Of a stretch of 64,000 nt of DNA, positions 39,201 through 51,400 are shown in pieces. A program made the position numbers and the translations under genes. This DNA is from Mariannaea sp. PMI_226. Lineage: Eukaryota; Ascomycota; Sordariomycetes; Hypocreales; Nectriaceae. The notes under the pieces were generated by a model, which worked only from the letters and a program-made list of their open reading frames with translations, had not been told where the DNA came from and ran no database searches. The stretch is from positions 1,736,001 to 1,800,000 of the forward strand of contig JANFOG010000005.1 in NCBI GenBank assembly GCA_024336345.1, given 5' to 3'. How positions within the stretch are numbered: position 1 is the stretch's first letter; each line of letters starts with the position of its first letter.

Positions 39201-42200
39201 TGGACTTTGACGCTGTTCCTTTGAGGCCCTTCGAGGCCTTCCAAAGTGAACATGACGTCCAAAGGATGGATTTGGACGGTTTTCGCGATACAATAACATC
39301 AGGACCTTCCGTGGTTTCACCTTCCGTGGAATCACATGACGATGAGGATATCGACGACTACCAGGGTAGAACCTCTGATGATAGCACCGACAAGAAGCCA
39401 TCTGCGTTTTCAACGACGAACAGCCGAATCGAAGTTGCCATTCCAGAGATGTCACAGGAGGATTGCAAACAGTACATGTCCGCACGAAGTGCTATTGTTG
39501 AAAGAGTGGTACTGGAGCTTCCGCCGAACCAAAATGAAGTGGACTATCAGATCGAGTTCACAGATGGGCGGGAAGAGCAAGTATGTACATCTTCTGCTTT
39601 TGTATGCCATATTCATCTGCTTTTCTCTTTTATAATTTCTATCAATCTGATTTGTCTGGAAATTCTTGGATTTTATTGGCCGCACCTGTCACCTATCAGG
39701 TCTCTATATCACTAGTCTTGTGTCGGTTACCTGCACCTCGAGACTGCCTGCTTATTTCCAGCTTTCCCCTTTACTTTTCCTCACCTAAGACTAATCAACT
39801 ATATTCTTTATGGTGGTTAGTGTTATTCGATTTTCACGGCGATAAAGTTATTGCCGCCTATTCGAAGCACAGCTCAGCTTGTAATCCCTTACTCAGCTTG
39901 ATCTTTCTCCAGACTGCAAGTGCATATATCATACTCTTTCATTTGCACGGATACCTGTTCTGCTCTTACCGCTGCCAAGGTCATATGGTTTCTTTTACTA
40001 ACGAAACTCAAGGTTTCCTTGGCCGAGCTCTTGACTATAGAGAACGGTGAGCTAGCGCTGGCCTCCTTCAGCCAAAGTGAAATCTCACGAGTCATGAGCA
40101 TGAATGGAACGAGCAGGAAACGTAAATACGACGATCCTTCGGGTTCCGACCTGGATTCTTCCACATCAGATTCGATGATTTTGAAAGAGGATGATACCGC
40201 TGATCACTTCAACCATGCTTTACGGTCATCAACTCGCCAACTTCGGTCTCGACAAACAGCAATGCACAGCTTTCACAGGAGTTCCCTCATCTCCGATGAC
40301 GAAGACGATTCTGGGGCTATTGTTAAGTCAGACGTGCAAAAAGAACCTACTCGCAAACTCAGGACCAGGAGCACAAGACAACTTACCTTGACCAACATGG
40401 CATTTCGCAGTCAGGTAGATGACCCAGATGAGGACGAACTACTACATGACCCTTCACGCGTCTCCTCAGATGGCGATGATGCCGAATTTGTCTATGTGAC
40501 TTCGGACATTCAGCCCAAAATGGGTCGTTCTTCAAGGGCTAATCAGAGGTCGAGACGCCTGCAGGCGACTCGACTTGCGCAATCTAGAGCGCGATCCTTG
40601 CGCACTGCCCAACGGAACTCTACCGACTCTGATATCGAATTTGAGGCACCTCGACGGTCAGCCAGGTCTACAAGAAATACAATGAGCATGCGAGATGATA
40701 TCAATGAGGACTCGTTCTATGCCGTTAATGATAAAACGCCGAACATCCCCAAAGTCATCTCAATTAGAGAAGTCTTTCAACAATTGCCATCAGCTTCTGC
40801 ATTTGCTTCAATGCATATGGAAACGTGCCATACATGCAGTGGTTCAAGACAACGCGGCCAGCTCATCTATTGTCAAGGCTGCACCTTGTCGTACCATAAA
40901 AATTGTCTTGGCTATCGAAGTGCCAGGGAGCACATGGTAACCAAAGTGGGAGAGGATAACTTCGTCTTGCAGTGCAGGTTTTGCGTCGGCGTGTACAAGA
41001 AGAAAGACCTGAATGCTCCCTCGCACAGTTCGTGCCAGACTTGCAAGAGTGATGGTCGTGCATGTGCAGCATTTTCTGTAAGGAAAACTGCTCGACAGGA
41101 AGAAAAACTTCGAGAACAAAATGGTGGTGTTGATCCCATCACCCCTGTTGCCGCAGATCTCTTGAATAATTCCGACAATGTGCTCTTTCGGTGCACTGGA
41201 TGCCATCGGGGCTGGCATACTGAGCATTTACCTAGTGCGTACAAAGACTTGGTTGGCTCCGACGTCAAATCGGAACGTTTCAAAGACTATTCAGTTGATT
41301 GGCAATGTAACGACTGCAGCTCTGCCAAATACAAAATTCACCAACTCGTTGCCTGGCGACGTAAGGGAGATACCCCTGAAATATCTCACCAATTAACCTA
41401 CGATCAGGTCCAGGAAGATGACAAAGAGTATCTCGTCAAATGGGAGAGCCTTTCATACGCGCATTGCACATGGAAACCAGGAGCTTGGATCTTTGGTGTG
41501 GCAGCTGCCGCCATGAGGACCTCCTTTGGTAAGAGGGATGCCGAACTGGACTTGATGAGGTTTAGTGAAAAGGAGGCCATTCCTATCGAGTATATGACCC
41601 CGGACATCATCTTGAACGTCAAATTACATAACTCTGCTCGCCTTGGTTCCAAAGATGCTATGCTATCTAGTATCGGGCTCGTCAGCAAGATTTTCGTCAA
41701 GTTTCAAGGTCTTGGCTACGATGATGTAGTATGGGATTCCCCGCCCAAAGAAAGCATGGGTAGTGTCTATGACGCTTTTGTGAATGCCTACCGCGAGTAC
41801 ATCGAAGGAAAGTACTTCCAAATTGATACACCTCAGAAAATTCGAGAGCGGATAAAGGCGTTCAAATCAAAATCATTCGTCGAGCTTGATGAGCAGCCGA
41901 CGGGCCTCAAACGAGGCAAGCTTATGGGGTATCAAGTCGAAGGATTGAACTGGCTGCTAGGAAATTACCATTCTGGACGAAGCGTTGTTTTGGCAGACGA
42001 GATGGGACTGGGCAAGACCATCCAGGTTGTAAGCCTGGTCACTTCCTTGGTCCAGGATAAGCCGAAGGCAAGTGAGAGAATTGGGTTGTAACAGTTTTGG
42101 TCATGACTAACCGTGCTATGATAGTGTTGGCCTTTCCTTATTGCCGTTCCTAATGCAACGTGTGCTAATTGGCGCCGCGAGTTTAAGCAGTGGGCGCCGG

Positions 42201-44615
42201 GCTTGCGAGTTGTGACATATCATGGAGGAAAGGAGCCGCAAGATCTAGCATACAAATATGAGCTCTTCCCGGACGACTCCAAGGATATGAAAGCACACGT
42301 GGTCATCATGTCATATGACTCTGCAGCAGATCCTCGGACAAGAGTCTTATTCAAATCTGTCAATTGGGCGGGTCTTGTTGTTGATGAGGGACAACGACTA
42401 AAAAACGACCAGAATCTTCTTTATCAGGCCTTGCGAGCTATGAGAATTCCTTTCAGACTCCTTCTCACAGGCACACCGCTACAGAACAACAAGCGTGAAC
42501 TCTTCAACTTGATCCAATTCATCGACTCGAGCCATGATGCTGAGCAACTAGACGAGGAGTTTGATGTCCTCGACAAAGAAACTCTACCCAAGCTTCACGA
42601 AAAGATCCGACCGTACTTCCTTCGACGAACCAAGGCTGGTGTGCTCAAGTTTCTGCCTCCCATGTCTCAGATCATCCTTCCAGTGACCATGACGATCATC
42701 CAAGAGAAGCTTTCCAAGAGTATTATGGCCAAGAGTCCAGAGCTTATCAACGCTATATTCGCAAACAGCAAAATGAACAGGAAAGAACGAGGCAGCCTCA
42801 ACAATATCCTGATGCAATTGCGAAAATGTCTTTGTCATCCTTTCATGTACTCTGAGGCAATCGAAGAAAAGCACCACGACCCTGTCGTACTTCATCGCAA
42901 CCTAGTGGAAGCATCCTCAAAGTTACTGCTGTTGGAGCAGATGCTCCCTAGGCTCAAGGAAAGAGGGCACCGAGTCCTCTTATTCAGCCAGTTTTTACAA
43001 CAGCTAGATATTATTGAGGATTTCTTGATGGGTCTGGGCTATGAGTATCGCCGTCTCGATGGATCGATTGGAAGTTTGGAAAAGCAGCGCCGTATCGATG
43101 ACTTCAATGCACCAAACTCGTCCGTATTCGCATTCCTACTTTCGACAAGGGCCGGCGGTGTTGGTATCAACCTTGCGACGGCCGACACGGTAATCATTCT
43201 TGATCCAGACTTCAACCCTCACCAAGACATGCAAGCTTTGTCTCGCGCTCACCGTATTGGACAAAAGAAAAAGGTTCTATGCTTTCAGATCGTAACAAAA
43301 GACTCTGTAGAAGAGAGAGTTATGCAGGTTGGCCGCAAGAAGATGGCATTAGATCATGCTCTCATCGAGAGCATGGATGATGATGAACTAGCCGGTGATG
43401 ACTTAGAGTCCATTCTCAAACATGGTGCTCAGGCATTATTTGACGAAAATTACGAGAAAACTGCTATTCAATACGACGCCGCCGCCATCGACAAGCTTCT
43501 AGATCGAACCTTGGAGGAAGAACCTAAGATGGAGGTAACCACTGGAGAGAATCAGTTTTCTTACGCCCGAGTCTGGGCCAATGAAAAATCTGGGTTTGAT
43601 ACACTTGCTCCCGAAGAGGAGAATGAACCGGTGCCACTCAACTCAAGTGTTTGGGATCGCATCTTGGCCGAGCGAGAGGAGGAAGCGCGCAAGTTAGCAG
43701 AGGCAAATCGAGAAGTGCTGGGGCGAGGTGGTCGACGCCGAGGGGTAAGATAGGAAACTCACCCATACACGCTTGGATGCTGCTAACTAACTGTGCTATC
43801 AAGGCGATCAATTACAACCTAAAAGCCAATGATACCACTGCTCAGATACTTGGCGATCAAGACGGCCATTCCTCCGACTCATCAGAGGACTTTGCCGATG
43901 GCGCGAATTCTGTGGATGAATCCGAGGATGAGCAGAATCCGACTTCAGCAAAAGGTAAACGGCAGAGGCTTCAACAACAGAAGACTCCGAATCCAACTCC
44001 AACTCCAACCCCAACCAAGAAGTCAACACAGAAGAAGAGTAATATTAACAACAATGCTACACAGAAACGGCCAAAGACGTTGAATTCGATAGAAAAGAAG
44101 GGGAACCCGACACCACCAAAGCGTGGAAAACGTCCACAATCGTGCGCGTCAACGCCCAAGAAAATGGCGGCAGCAGTGACCCCACGAGCTCGACAGCTGC
44201 CAACTCCAACTCGAAAGGAAAAGGCCGAGGTCGGAAAGCGAAGCAAAGCAAAGGGCCCCTCCTTGCGTACAGAGGGCCAGCCGAAAGCGCCTCGAGCGAG
44301 CAGCAATCAGGTACCAACACCGGAGCTTCCTGGGACGACATCAAGCAATACATAAAGCCACATTATCAAAAACAAATTGGTGAGAGACAAAAGTCCACAC
44401 TCCTGCCAGAGCCGGAGCAACAGACAGAGCTGCAGGATCCAGCTACATTTGTTAAGGCATTTGACCTTGAGACGATCCATCTAGTTTCTGAGGCCGAAGT
44501 ACGCCTTGCGATGGACTACGTGCGACATTCAGGTTCAAACTCGGAAGCAATAAAGCTCCAAACAGCCATTTTGCTTCGTAAACTTATGGCATTGAGGAAA
44601 GAAAAAAGGCGGTGA
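39200..44615 (+). CDS. PHD-finger SNF2-family chromatin remodeler, CHD3/Mi-2 type (Mit1-like)
   Basis: Five exons (39200-39580, 40013-42067, 42125-43744, 43804-43954, 44065-44615) give 1585 aa. Order: acidic N-terminus; Arg/Ser-rich linker; PHD finger (about 397-450, CHTCSGSRQRGQLIYC, CQGC, YHKNCLG, CRFC) followed by more Cys pairs to about 570; chromo-like segment KEYLVKWESLSYAHCTWKP (about 590-615); helicase ATPase with DEMGLGKTIQ (about 787), DEGQ, LLLTGTPLQNN; helicase-C with STRAGGVGINL, DFNPHQDMQALSRAHRIGQ; basic C-terminus. Intron 1 is 432 bp with an ACTAAC branch. Intron 2 (42068-42124) starts GC: AAG|GCAAGT is the standard GC-AG donor and is needed for the frame. Intron 4 (43955-44064, TATTAACA branch, CTACACAG acceptor) moves the frame so that the ORF ends at 44615 rather than 44355. 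The domain order fits S. pombe Mit1 of the SHREC silencing complex; this is inference. It may regulate heterochromatin nucleosome positions. Confidence 0.86.
42068..42124 (+). other. Non-canonical GC-AG intron in the remodeler gene
   Basis: Donor AAG|GCAAGT, branch ATGACTAACC, acceptor ATGATAG. Splicing joins DKPK to CWPFLIAVPNATCANW, the expected SNF2 motif Ia surroundings. A GT donor three bases on would break the frame. Confidence 0.8.
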
Positions 44616-45531
44616 TAAAATACTAATTTTGGGTGATTTTCAAAGAAAGGGGCGCAAAGTACAGATGATTTTTTGTATGTGGGAAACGACATTGAGAGCA
44701 TACATGCATGAAGGCAACTACACCAGCTTCCCTCTTGCGTGATGGACGATGGAAAGACATCAAAGCATACCGAGGTAGGTAGCAAAGGGAAATGAAAGCA
44801 AAACACAGCGAAGCAAAGCAGAGTAAAGCAAAGCACGGTTAGGTGCAACTCGGAACAACAAAGCTAGGCACATCTAAACAAAGCTTGGCTAACGGCCACT
44901 GCACAACGCAGAGCTCCCGAGGATACGCGCAGGTAGATGTTACAGATAGAAGACAAATATGTCGCTCCCGCAGAGACTATAACGAACTCCCAATAGACGA
45001 TACGATACCCATTGCTCCATCTTTCCTGAGTTTTCCAAGTTGCTAAAGTCTCCCGTCACGTAGGATACACAAAAGAATGCTGCAGGTAACCGTAGTTGAG
45101 GCAAGCCGGGCCACACATTGACACACACACACTCACTCAGACTCACTGACACAAACGCACGCACACCACGCGCGCATGCACAACCTGGAGAAGGCAAACA
45201 GCCGGGCCTCAACCCGAACTTCCAGCCCAAAATGTTGATAAGAAGCCCCTAGTTCCGCTCCGCCCTCCTTCATTTGCGAAATTCCAGGTTCCAGGAGCTC
45301 CCTTTGGATTCCATTCTCTTGCCCGTCTCGCTCTTCCCGCCCCTTCAACCCTCGTAGTTCACGCTGAACTGACCTCCGACATCCTATCGGCCGTATTGTG
45401 TGTCTACATTTATTTCAGGTGACGGCGTATAGATACTTGCACACTTTTTTTTTTTTTTTTTTCATTTATGATTCCTTTTCATTATTCCCCTTGCTCGTTC
45501 GATCCATCTTCTTCCCGTTGCCGTTGACAGC
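44616..45531. promoter_or_regulatory. Gap: remodeler 3' flank and CCCH-gene promoter
   Basis: Holdings: AGCAAAGC repeats at 44788-44836; CA-rich tract 45119-45170; an 18-base T run at 45445-45462; and a 19-codon upstream ORF at 45468-45527 ending four bases before the CCCH-protein start. No other gene was seen. Confidence 0.5.
45468..45527 (+). CDS. 19-codon upstream ORF of the CCCH gene
   Basis: ATG at 45468 with TGA at 45525-45527, four bases before the main ATG at 45532. It would act on translation only if the transcript starts upstream of 45468, which the 18-T run at 45445-45462 leaves open. CCGTTGACAG also resembles an intron acceptor. Confidence 0.35.
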   Translation: MIPFHYSPCSFDPSSSRCR

Positions 45532-46980
45532 ATGGGTTCCGCCTTTCATCCTATCCCTCCCTCCTCGCAAGCTGAGGCGGCTTCTTCTTCAAACTCGATA
45601 CATTTGGATTTGGATTTGCCTCCTACTATTTCTCCTTCTCGGCCTCGTTCGTTTGATCTCGCAACGCTGGCAATGGAACTGCCCCAGAACGATGTCCAGG
45701 GTCGTGCCATTCGGGCCACTCTGTGTGACCGCACCCTGCAAAGTATTCAGCAGGTTGCTCTGCAGAACCAGGCGGCCTCCCGGGCGGAAGCACCTCGCAG
45801 CCTTACCTCTCCCAACTGGCGCGCTCCTCAGTCTTTTGGAGACGTTGGAAACTGGCCGCCCACGGCCCAGGGCAACTACACGCTGAGCAACCCTACTAAT
45901 CGTCTAGCTACCAATCGAGCCTCTACTACAGGTTTCAGGAGCGAGCTGCCTGCTCAGCAAACGCCTAGTTTGGAGGGTTACGCTTACTGTATTGACCGTG
46001 GCAACGGGCAGTATACTCGACTCGTTCCCGCAGATGTGCTGCCCCCCATGGTTGAGATTTCCGCTCGACAATCCAACCCCAACGGCATGGTGGTTCTTCC
46101 AGAGCTCCAGAAAGCTCCTCCACAAGGAGTTGCCGAGATGAACAGACCCATCACCATTAAGGTATGTGTTGTGTGGCTTTGAGCCATCTTGTGATGCGAA
46201 AACCAAGCAAGCTGAGTGCCCAGACTTCTCCAAACTCACTGGGGTCAACACCTGATAAACTCCAGGTAACTAACTGGCCGTCATTTTTTCGTGCGGCTGC
46301 TACATTATCTTTCTATTCTTCTCGTTTTGCTAGTGTTGTTCTTGGAACTAATATTTCGTTTTCGAAAGAGGCAAATTGACCGCATTGTTGCCACGGTCCC
46401 TGCCACCCCGAAGAGAGCCAAGGTATACTGCGATAAGTGGGTTCATGAAGGCACATGCGCTTTCGCCCAGCAGGGCTGCAAGTATAAGCACGAAATACCG
46501 TTTGATAAAGCCACCCAACACTCGCTAGGCCTCTACCAGGGCCTTCCAGCTTGGTATAAGAAGCACCAGGCCGCCGAGCTTCAACGACACAAGGACAGGG
46601 AGGACCCCGGGTCAACCGCTCGTCGTGTATTTCCACTTGTCACTGATCGGCCAGGCGTTGGCAAGCAAGGCCAGACTGGGTGGCGCAAGGCAAATGTGAT
46701 CGCGATGCAGCAAAATCAGATGCCTGGACCCGCATCTCCATCATCGATGGACTTTGGCCAGGGAAACGGTATATAGCCCTAATATAGTTAGAGGCAGCCT
46801 ACTGATATATCTATAGAGGTCTTTCGCCCACTATCCATATCGACCACTAGCCCCCTCAGCCGAAATATCTGGGGCCCTATCGAGCCACCCCAGAAGCCTG
46901 GTTCGGGGTCATCTTCTCCTACAGTTTCGGAAACCACTACGTGGGCGTCTCGCTACACTGGCAGCTTCAAGATTGATTAG
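45532..46980 (+). CDS. CCCH-type zinc-finger protein
   Basis: Three exons (45532-46161, 46369-46768, 46817-46980) give 397 aa. Intron 1 is 207 bp (GTATGT donor, GGAACTAATA branch, CGAAAG acceptor) and intron 2 is 48 bp (GTATAT donor, CTATAG acceptor); both joins preserve frame. The N-terminal 210 residues are Ser/Pro/Gln-rich, with MELPQNDVQGRAIRATLCDRTLQSIQQVALQNQ, a helical segment possibly a coiled coil. A single CCCH finger is at about residues 230-250: C-x8-C-x6-C-x3-H (YCDKWVHEGTCAFAQQGCKYKHE). CCCH fingers bind RNA and occasionally DNA. After the finger is a conserved-looking LGLYQGLPAWYKKHQ segment. The C-terminal exon ends RYTGSFKID. No nuclear-localisation signal is certain. Its RNA target and process are unknown. 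Confidence 0.83.
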
Positions 46981-49093
46981 TAGGCTGGGTGATCGATATT
47001 GCTTTGGTACCAAGGTCTCCTGGAGGGGGGTTTCAAACAGGGCTTTCTGACACTTGCTATTTAGCTTTCACGAGAACATATCTCGAGTATTGCGATTAGA
47101 TAAAAGGACAATTTGGGGATCTCGTGCATATTATAGGCACGACCCTAGAGATATTATGAAGGTAGCGCTTCAAAGCGTTAAAAATGATGTGCAGAAGTTT
47201 TGGGTACTTTTCTGCTTTTACGCATCAAATAAAATTATGGATTTATTTCTAGCTACTTTTGCAACATCATTGTTTCAATGTTAGTTACCATAGCGTGACG
47301 TGTTTACAGTAACTATACCTTGGTAAGGTTGGATATGTAGATGGTGTCCCAACTTGTCTCCAGCATGTCATCACTATGTCGATTGAACAACTCCCCAAAC
47401 CTCACATCAGGATAAACCAATTTTAGAGCGGCACAATGCTCACTCACCCGTCATTTCTGCTGCTCAACCCTTATTCGCTACTTCATCTTTTGTATTTATC
47501 TTCCTTTTTTCATGGTCTTTAGCCTTCTTCTGTAGCGAGAGGTCATTTGACCCAACATGGACTATCCCCGGTTACACGTACCTTTGCCTCCATGCAGCTG
47601 AGGTCATACAAAGAGCCTTGTCCGTCGATGCCTAATAATAAGCGAAAAGGAGCAAGCACAAAGCATGCATGTTTAGTGCACCAAGAAACAAAAAAGGAAA
47701 AGAGAAAGAGAAATAAAAGTGAAGCGTTCAACATTAGCGTCTTGACTCATCTGCCGCTAGGTATCTTACATATTGGCTAACCTATTGGGTGTGGAAGGGC
47801 ACAACCATCTGCAGGTCGGTTTCTCCCAGATGATTTCTCGGTGAAGCATTTATGCAAGCCAGTCATGATTGACATAAAAAAGCTAAACATGTTTGTTGGG
47901 TTTCTGCTGCTTTTGTGTTTCTTGATTGCCAATTGTGGAGTCATCACTTCCATGACCTACTCATCTTGGTTGAACCCTTGCAAAGAAAGCGTGAATCATC
48001 TAATGCCTGAATGATCTAGTCAAGTAATGGAGAATGATCTCTCATATGACAAAGCTCCTCTGATACAACTGTGACGTTCGTCTGACTATACTCAACCATG
48101 ATCGCAGCTTGGTCACCATTCACAACTGGATTATCATCAAAACAAGTAGAAAGTCAGGGCAAGAGGGGGTTGGTTAACCAAAAGGTCACTTTGCCTTGTT
48201 TCCAGATGGAATGGATATGGTCGTACCAGAATAGTCTTGTCACAACCGCACCTCTTCGACAAAGTGATAGGTCCCAACATCAAAGACTGGACCTTTTGTT
48301 CCTGCAAGTTTGCAAGTGGCGTTGCTCATGATTGGGAGGAGGCATGATGAAGGGGGCTAACAGCTGTGCGAAGACTCAAGAGCTCCAGAGGAGCGGAATG
48401 AATGAATTTCTCGCTTATGCATTGTATGATAGTCGATTGGGACCGCAAACACCCGAAACATGAGGGTACCCCCCTGCTCCCCTCGTACTGTCCCTCTGAT
48501 ATGCCGCTCATGTTTCATGAAGCTCACTCACCATGATGGTGCCCCGCGAGCTACCGTAATGCGGGGCAGTCATCGGCCTTGATTCTTATCTTAGGAAGGT
48601 TAGTGAGCCCACGAGCCACTATGCCACTGTCCTATACCTAAAAAAAATTGAAAGAAATCTACCTTGTATATATCGCATCCTCACTGCGCAAGCAACGCCA
48701 AAATCTACTAATAACGTTGGGCAGGTCCCACGGCTGAACTCCGGGTGTCCTGGCGTCATACACCCCACCTACCACACCAAGCTGCACGCGCCTGCCTCTG
48801 CTTTGTGCGTGAAGTGTGTCTACCTATTTCGTATGAACCAACTTTAGCTTCCTATTCCTATTCCACCACCATACGGCTTGATACTAAGCCTCAGCTAATA
48901 CTCTTCCAACACAGAACCCGCGGCTGGATTCATTTCAACCTTTAGAAATTTCAGTCGGCTAGGTTATGGCAAACGAATGATCCTGCCAACAGTTCAACCT
49001 CCACTTTCCCCGCCTTCTCCGACTACATAGCAAGCAAGCTCCCCGCCTCTTGGCTCTGTCGCGGACCCTCCCACTCGGAGAGGGTCATTCAAG
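46981..49093. other. Gap of 2.1 kb between CCCH gene and CSN3
   Basis: Both flanking genes are on the plus strand. I see only short, composition-driven open frames; none matches a family. A GATA-rich/A-rich stretch lies near 47670-47720, and a C/T-rich CSN3 leader begins about 48970. Confidence 0.4.
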
Positions 49094-50688
49094 ATGGATT
49101 ACATCTGGGCCACTCTGAGTTCTTTCTCAGCAGCGTCGGAAGGATTCCAGTCCAGCAAGCAGTATGATTCGGCAATCAAGGACCACAGTCATGCCGTCAA
49201 GCAGCTTTTGTTAGCCAATCGCCAGCTGGTGGTCGCCAATGCTCTTCCTATACTCGCGGTATGGAGCTTCCTCCCGCGTTTTCTCTTTACTTCCCATGTT
49301 GACCTAACCATTTTCCAGAAACTCGATCCCACGAACGACTCCATCAGTTTCCTCTCGGTCCTCCTGGTGTCCTGGGAGAGTCCCCCAAGCGGTCCCGAAC
49401 GTAGTGCCCTCCTTGACGAAACACTCCGCTTTCTTCTCAAATTCAACCCGTACCAGGTCCGGTATATTGGTCAATCATTCCGTAAACTCCTCGAGGATGT
49501 TGGAAAGGGTCACATGTTCTCGGTATGTCATGTCAAGGTGACCAAAGTCTCAGTACTGGGGCAAAGATGCTAACTCCGGCCCCGTCTCAGCCTCTTGTCT
49601 CTGTGGAGGCAATCGCGACAGCCATCCTCCGGCTGGACCCTAGCGGGAGCATGTTCACATCCTCACACCTAATTATGGCAAAACTTGCCTATCAGACGAA
49701 CTGCATCGAACCAGCACTGAAGGTTTTGGACTTGGATATCATGTTTTATCCGGGGATGGCTGGCCAGAGGGAAGGGAAGTTATTGTGCGATGAAAGCCTT
49801 ACCCCGGCGTCCTACATTTCTGTAGACACGGGCTTGACTGATTCCGTAAGAAACACCACTGTGCTGGAGTACAATATGGTCTCTGCTCTGTCATACATGT
49901 CCAGGAGGGATTGGACTATGGCTCATCGTGCCCTGGAACGGGCGATTGTCCACCCTTCTCGAGATAAAGGAGTATCCAAGATAATGGATGCGGCGTACAA
50001 GAAATGGGTACTGGTAGGACTCCTGAAAGACGGAAAAGAGCCTACTCCACCCTCTCACGTAGCCGCCTCAGCCAAGAACAGCTACGACACGCTAGGAACC
50101 CCTTACAAGAATGTCGCCGCCCTTTTTTCCACGCTCGATGCTGCCAGACTCAAAGCTGATGTAGAAGCAAGCCGCCAAGTGTGGGAAGAAGACGAAAATC
50201 TCTCACTTATTGGTGAGGTACTTGCAGCGTACCAGAAGTGGCAGATCATCAACCTCCGAGACGTCTACACTCAAGTGTCCATATCCCAGATACGCCAGGT
50301 AACCCTAAGTGCTGAAACTGGTGAAGCATTGAGAGATGACTCAACAGTCGCCAACCTCGTTCGTGGAATGCTGTCATCGAACCTCGTCAAGGGACAGCTC
50401 CTCGAAGGCCAAAGCGGTGAGGACAGCTATTTGAAGTTCGAAGACGACAACGAATACGTGACAGAAACCGAGTTTGCGCGACGTATCGCCCAACATCACC
50501 ACAATATTGAGAATCTGGGAAGGCTATACAAGGCAGCGGACGATCGTCTGACGCACAGCAAGGAGCACGTCAAACACTTAGTTAAAGAGCAGAAGAGAGC
50601 TGAGAAGGAGGCCAATGATCCCGGAGTTGGCTTCGATGCTCAGATAGAGGACGAGGATTTGATGACCGGGATCATGGCGCATGGTTAA
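49094..50688 (+). CDS. csn3: COP9 signalosome subunit 3 (CSN3)
   Basis: Three exons (49094-49258, 49319-49522, 49591-50688) give 488 aa. Intron 1 (49259-49318) is 60 bp with GTATGG donor and TTCCAG acceptor and is a multiple of three with no stop, so its retention would add 20 residues. Intron 2 is 68 bp with GTATGT donor. CSN3 features: ILRLDPSGSMFTSSHLIMAKLAYQTNCIEPALKVLDLDI, then ALSYMSRRDWTMAHRALERAI and DAAYKKWVLVGLL, matching the helical repeats of human CSN3, followed by a PCI domain with NLRDVYTQVSISQIRQVTLSAETGEA and a C-terminal helix (ENLGRLYKAADDRLTHSKEHVKHL). The COP9 complex removes Nedd8 from cullins and governs light response and development in fungi. Cytosolic and nuclear. 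Confidence 0.88.
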
Positions 50689-51400
50689 GTGATTTTGCAC
50701 ACGAGCCCTATCGGACGTGATAAAGACTGGAAGTAACGCACTTACTTAATTATGAAAGACGCGGCTGTACACGGCGCTCAGTGTTTGATGTAGAACAAAA
50801 ACCCGGGTGGGCATTGGCTCAGTGCCATCCCATTTGACTTACGAGAAATGAAGACTAGTTGCATTGTTCTTACGATCAGGTACCATCACTGATGACAGTT
50901 ACTGGATGTGATTATTATATGAAGCATGAAATCGCTACGTGTATCAAGTTCCGGCTGGCAAACAGGATGAGAAAGTTGAGATCAGTTCGTGAGATATTGA
51001 CTCCCAATACAGATACATATACCTTCGGTAGGTAGGTATTCCAGTAGAGGAAGAAAGATAGGTAGACACTCTGGCAACACGAAGATGATGGAGGTGAAAC
51101 AAAAACTATAAAGTGAAGTCCTACTATCCCTAGTGTGATTTAAAAGCCATTCAATTGTGACAACCGCTTGTTGTACCAAAACAATACTGTTGTGCAGGTA
51201 CTCAGATAATAGTAATACAGATAATAGAAAGTGCCTCATTCCGGGAATTTTCTCTCTTTTTATCCACCAGCTTGGTCAAGCAGACCACCAGCAAGGAGGT
51301 GGCTGTATTCGTCGGTGTGTTCCATCTCAACTAAAATCCTTCCTCGCCATCCCTCTTCTCCTCTCCCTTTTCTATCCATCCTTTTCTTTACATCTATATT
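50689..51400. other. Gap: convergent 3' flanks
   Basis: A 712-bp spacer between convergent CSN3 and PLC-like genes. The right end (51335-51450) is strongly C/T-rich, which here is the 3' untranslated region or Lys/Glu-codon-rich 3' end of the minus-strand gene. No gene was seen. Confidence 0.5.
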
